Made by a program: the position numbers and the translations under genes. Positions 6,564 through 7,785 of a DNA stretch of 7,785 bases are shown in pieces. Source of the DNA: an uncultured Acinetobacter sp. (GTDB lineage Bacteria; Pseudomonadota; Gammaproteobacteria; Pseudomonadales; Moraxellaceae); assembly GCA_900766635.1 (NCBI GenBank), contig CAAFWA010000018.1, positions 1-7,785 of the forward strand, read 5' to 3'. Under the pieces are notes generated by a model, which had not been told where the DNA came from, did no database searches, and was given only the letters and a program-made list of their open reading frames with translations. The stretch's first letter is position 1; each line of letters opens with the position of its first letter.

Positions 6564-7478
6564 ATGATGATGATGAAATTAATGCCTTTGGCGTGTGCTG
6601 TATTCACAGCTGCTGTTTTTACAGGCTGTGCAACGACAAACTCTAACAAAAATAATCAAACTAACAGTGCAATTGTTTTTAGTGAACCTGAAATTTCTGC
6701 GCCTTTTTACGCTTTAAATCCAATTGATTATACCAAGCCCTCGCCTTTTGAATTGGCATTAATTGCAGCACAGCAACAGCCCGTCACTAAAATGGTGGTG
6801 AGCCGTCAAAATGATCCTGAACGTAAGCTCACCCTCGATACCAATAAACTCATCATCCCAACGGTCAATAGCAATCAACGCAATATGAGCTATGCAGCTT
6901 TAGCGGGCGAAAACCAAATTGATATTACGGATATTGATGATTTTCTCAATATGGTTGAGGGCAAAGCTCGTCATTACCCGCCACGCTTTAGTGATCGTAA
7001 AGAACGCCGCGGCTTTGAATATAAACTTAAAAATGTGAGTGCCAAACTCGATCAACTTGCAGCAGCACCAAATGCCTCTTTTGATGTCTTGATTCGTGCA
7101 TTTAAAGCCGCAGTCATGGCACGTAATTTAGACCTTGGCTCAGCATATACCACCAAATCACTCAATTATGCACAGCGTATTTTAAAGATTAATCCAAATG
7201 ATGCAGAAATTAACTTTTGGTTTGGTTTTGCCTTATCAGAGGGTGGCGGCCATAAAGAAGCGATTCCTTATTTAGATAAAGCCATGAAAGCGGGCGTGCA
7301 AGAAGCCTATCTATCTGCGGTCAATAACTATATTGCCATGGAACAAAAGAAAAATGCTGTGCAAATTTTACGTAACTATAAAGTCAAATATCCACAAGAA
7401 GCGCTTGTGGCTGATCGTTTAATTCAAGAAATTGAAAAGAAAGGTCGTTGGAATGTATGGCAAGTGATGACTAAATAA
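6564..7478 (+). CDS. Predicted lipoprotein with TPR-like C-terminal region, function unknown
   Basis: I do not recognise a characterised family. The 304-residue product begins with a lipoprotein signal peptide: Lys5, a hydrophobic stretch, then the lipobox FTGC with Cys22 as predicted lipidation site. The residues after Cys are Ala-Thr-Thr, with no Asp at +2, so Lol-dependent export to the outer membrane is likely. A Ser/Asn/Gln-rich linker (about 25-36) follows, then a mostly polar region of unknown fold (about 40-180). The C-terminal part (about 190-285) has helix pairs with TPR character, for example ILKINPNDAEINFWFGFALS (205-224) and the following EAIPYLDKAMKAG; the next pair contains AVQILRNYKVKYPQEA. 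TPR scaffolds usually mediate protein-protein contacts. The start is ambiguous: four consecutive ATG codons (6564-6575) are in frame. Starting at the fourth gives a compact MKLMPLACAV signal peptide with Cys19 and lets GGA at 6562-6564 act as a weak ribosome binding site. It probably has its own promoter and ends at a strong terminator. Confidence 0.85.
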   Translation: MMMMKLMPLACAVFTAAVFTGCATTNSNKNNQTNSAIVFSEPEISAPFYALNPIDYTKPSPFELALIAAQQQPVTKMVVSRQNDPERKLTLDTNKLIIPTVNSNQRNMSYAALAGENQIDITDIDDFLNMVEGKARHYPPRFSDRKERRGFEYKLKNVSAKLDQLAAAPNASFDVLIRAFKAAVMARNLDLGSAYTTKSLNYAQRILKINPNDAEINFWFGFALSEGGGHKEAIPYLDKAMKAGVQEAYLSAVNNYIAMEQKKNAVQILRNYKVKYPQEALVADRLIQEIEKKGRWNVWQVMTK

Positions 7479-7492
7479 ATCGCCATTGTAAC

Positions 7493-7517
7493 AAGACCGC
7501 TTTAAGCGGTCTTTTTT
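7493..7517 (+). terminator. Rho-independent terminator after the TPR lipoprotein gene
   Basis: A perfect 8-bp GC-rich stem, aagaccgc (7493-7500) with gcggtctt (7506-7513), has a 5-base loop (tttaa) and six consecutive T (7512-7517). It lies 14 bases after the stop codon and separates this gene from the next lipoprotein gene. Confidence 0.94.
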
Positions 7518-7551
7518 ATCGTAAGGCTTCTCTTCAATCCGTAAAATCACG

Positions 7552-7557
7552 TATGAT
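7552..7557 (+). promoter_or_regulatory. Weak candidate -10 box for the 3' lipoprotein gene
   Basis: TATGAT matches the -10 consensus at 5 of 6 positions and lies about 33 bases before the ATG at 7590. No recognisable -35 occurs at normal spacing. A promoter is expected here because a strong terminator lies just upstream. The box overlaps a small palindrome, atgat-aaaa-atcat (7553-7566), which might be an operator or chance. Confidence 0.25.
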
Positions 7558-7589
7558 AAAAATCATTTTTCGCACTTGATCTTACATTT

Positions 7590-7785
7590 ATGTACAAGCT
7601 TTTGTTGCTGTCATGTCTAAGCATACTATTCCTGTCGGGTTGTCAGGTGGTTAGCGTTAAAAATCAGGCTCTCAATATCACCATTGCCAATGAGCGCGAT
7701 AGCATTTTAACGCGCAGTAAACTCAGTGAAGCGAGTTTAAATTTGCTGTCTATGACAGGACGCGAAGCGAAAATTTGTACCAATA
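7590..7785 (+). CDS. Predicted lipoprotein, N-terminal fragment cut by the window edge
   Basis: An open frame of 65 codons starts at ATG 7590 and runs off the window. The N-terminus, MYKLLLLSCLSILFLSGC, is a classic lipoprotein signal peptide: a Lys, a hydrophobic core and the lipobox LSGC with predicted lipidation at Cys18. The next residues are Gln-Val-Val, with no Asp at +2, which favours the outer membrane. The visible mature part (NITIANERDSILTRSKLSEA, then SLNLLSMTGREAKICTN) is polar and probably helical. From memory it resembles the N-terminal region of Acinetobacter lipoproteins annotated as alpha/beta hydrolases or esterases. No catalytic motif is inside the window, so that assignment is weak and no name is given. 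No clear Shine-Dalgarno precedes the ATG. The signal peptide itself supports this start. Confidence 0.8.
   Translation, partial: MYKLLLLSCLSILFLSGCQVVSVKNQALNITIANERDSILTRSKLSEASLNLLSMTGREAKICTN

Noticed and set aside
6564..6575. The ATG repeat as a phase-variation switch
   Set aside because: The repeat unit is three bases, so copy changes keep the reading frame and cannot switch the gene off; only the number of leading Met residues would change.
7552..7567. Fur-box-like palindrome before the last gene
   Set aside because: The arms atgat and atcat are separated by four A rather than the single base of the Fur core, and the flanks do not match the 19-bp consensus. An iron-regulation claim is not supported.

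Overview
The window is a housekeeping stretch of a gammaproteobacterial chromosome, most likely Acinetobacter or a close relative in the Moraxellaceae. I base this on the moderately AT-rich composition, the character of the DnaE and PurD proteins, the gene order, and the style of the two lipoproteins. The genus is inferred, because no database search was possible. Every gene I can support is on the + strand.

Layout. The window opens inside purD (purine biosynthesis); its C-terminal 339 codons are present, followed by a small hairpin over the stop codon and a strong intrinsic terminator. A 144-base gap with a candidate extended -10 promoter leads to dnaE, the replicative DNA polymerase III alpha subunit (1189 aa). 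trmJ (tRNA 2'-O-methyltransferase for position 32) follows after 18 bases. cysE (short-type serine acetyltransferase) overlaps the trmJ stop by one base. These three genes look like one transcription unit. After cysE comes a 106-base gap with a T-rich tract and a large interrupted inverted repeat but no canonical terminator. It is followed by a gene for a predicted lipoprotein with a TPR-like C-terminal region, which ends at a textbook intrinsic terminator. A second predicted lipoprotein gene then begins and is cut by the window edge.

How the genes relate. purD, dnaE, trmJ and cysE are core metabolic or information-processing genes with no obvious common pathway. The trmJ-cysE pair recalls the start of the isc (iron-sulfur assembly) cluster in pseudomonads and Azotobacter, but here dnaE lies upstream and no iscR lies downstream. 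The two lipoproteins form a separate cell-envelope section.

I see no mobile element, CRISPR array, tRNA, rRNA, defence system or sign of recent transfer, and no convincing new multi-gene system. The points most worth a second look are an unusual SPOUT motif 3 in TrmJ, the long inverted repeat between cysE and the TPR lipoprotein gene, the four-ATG start of that gene, and the C-terminal tail of DnaE.
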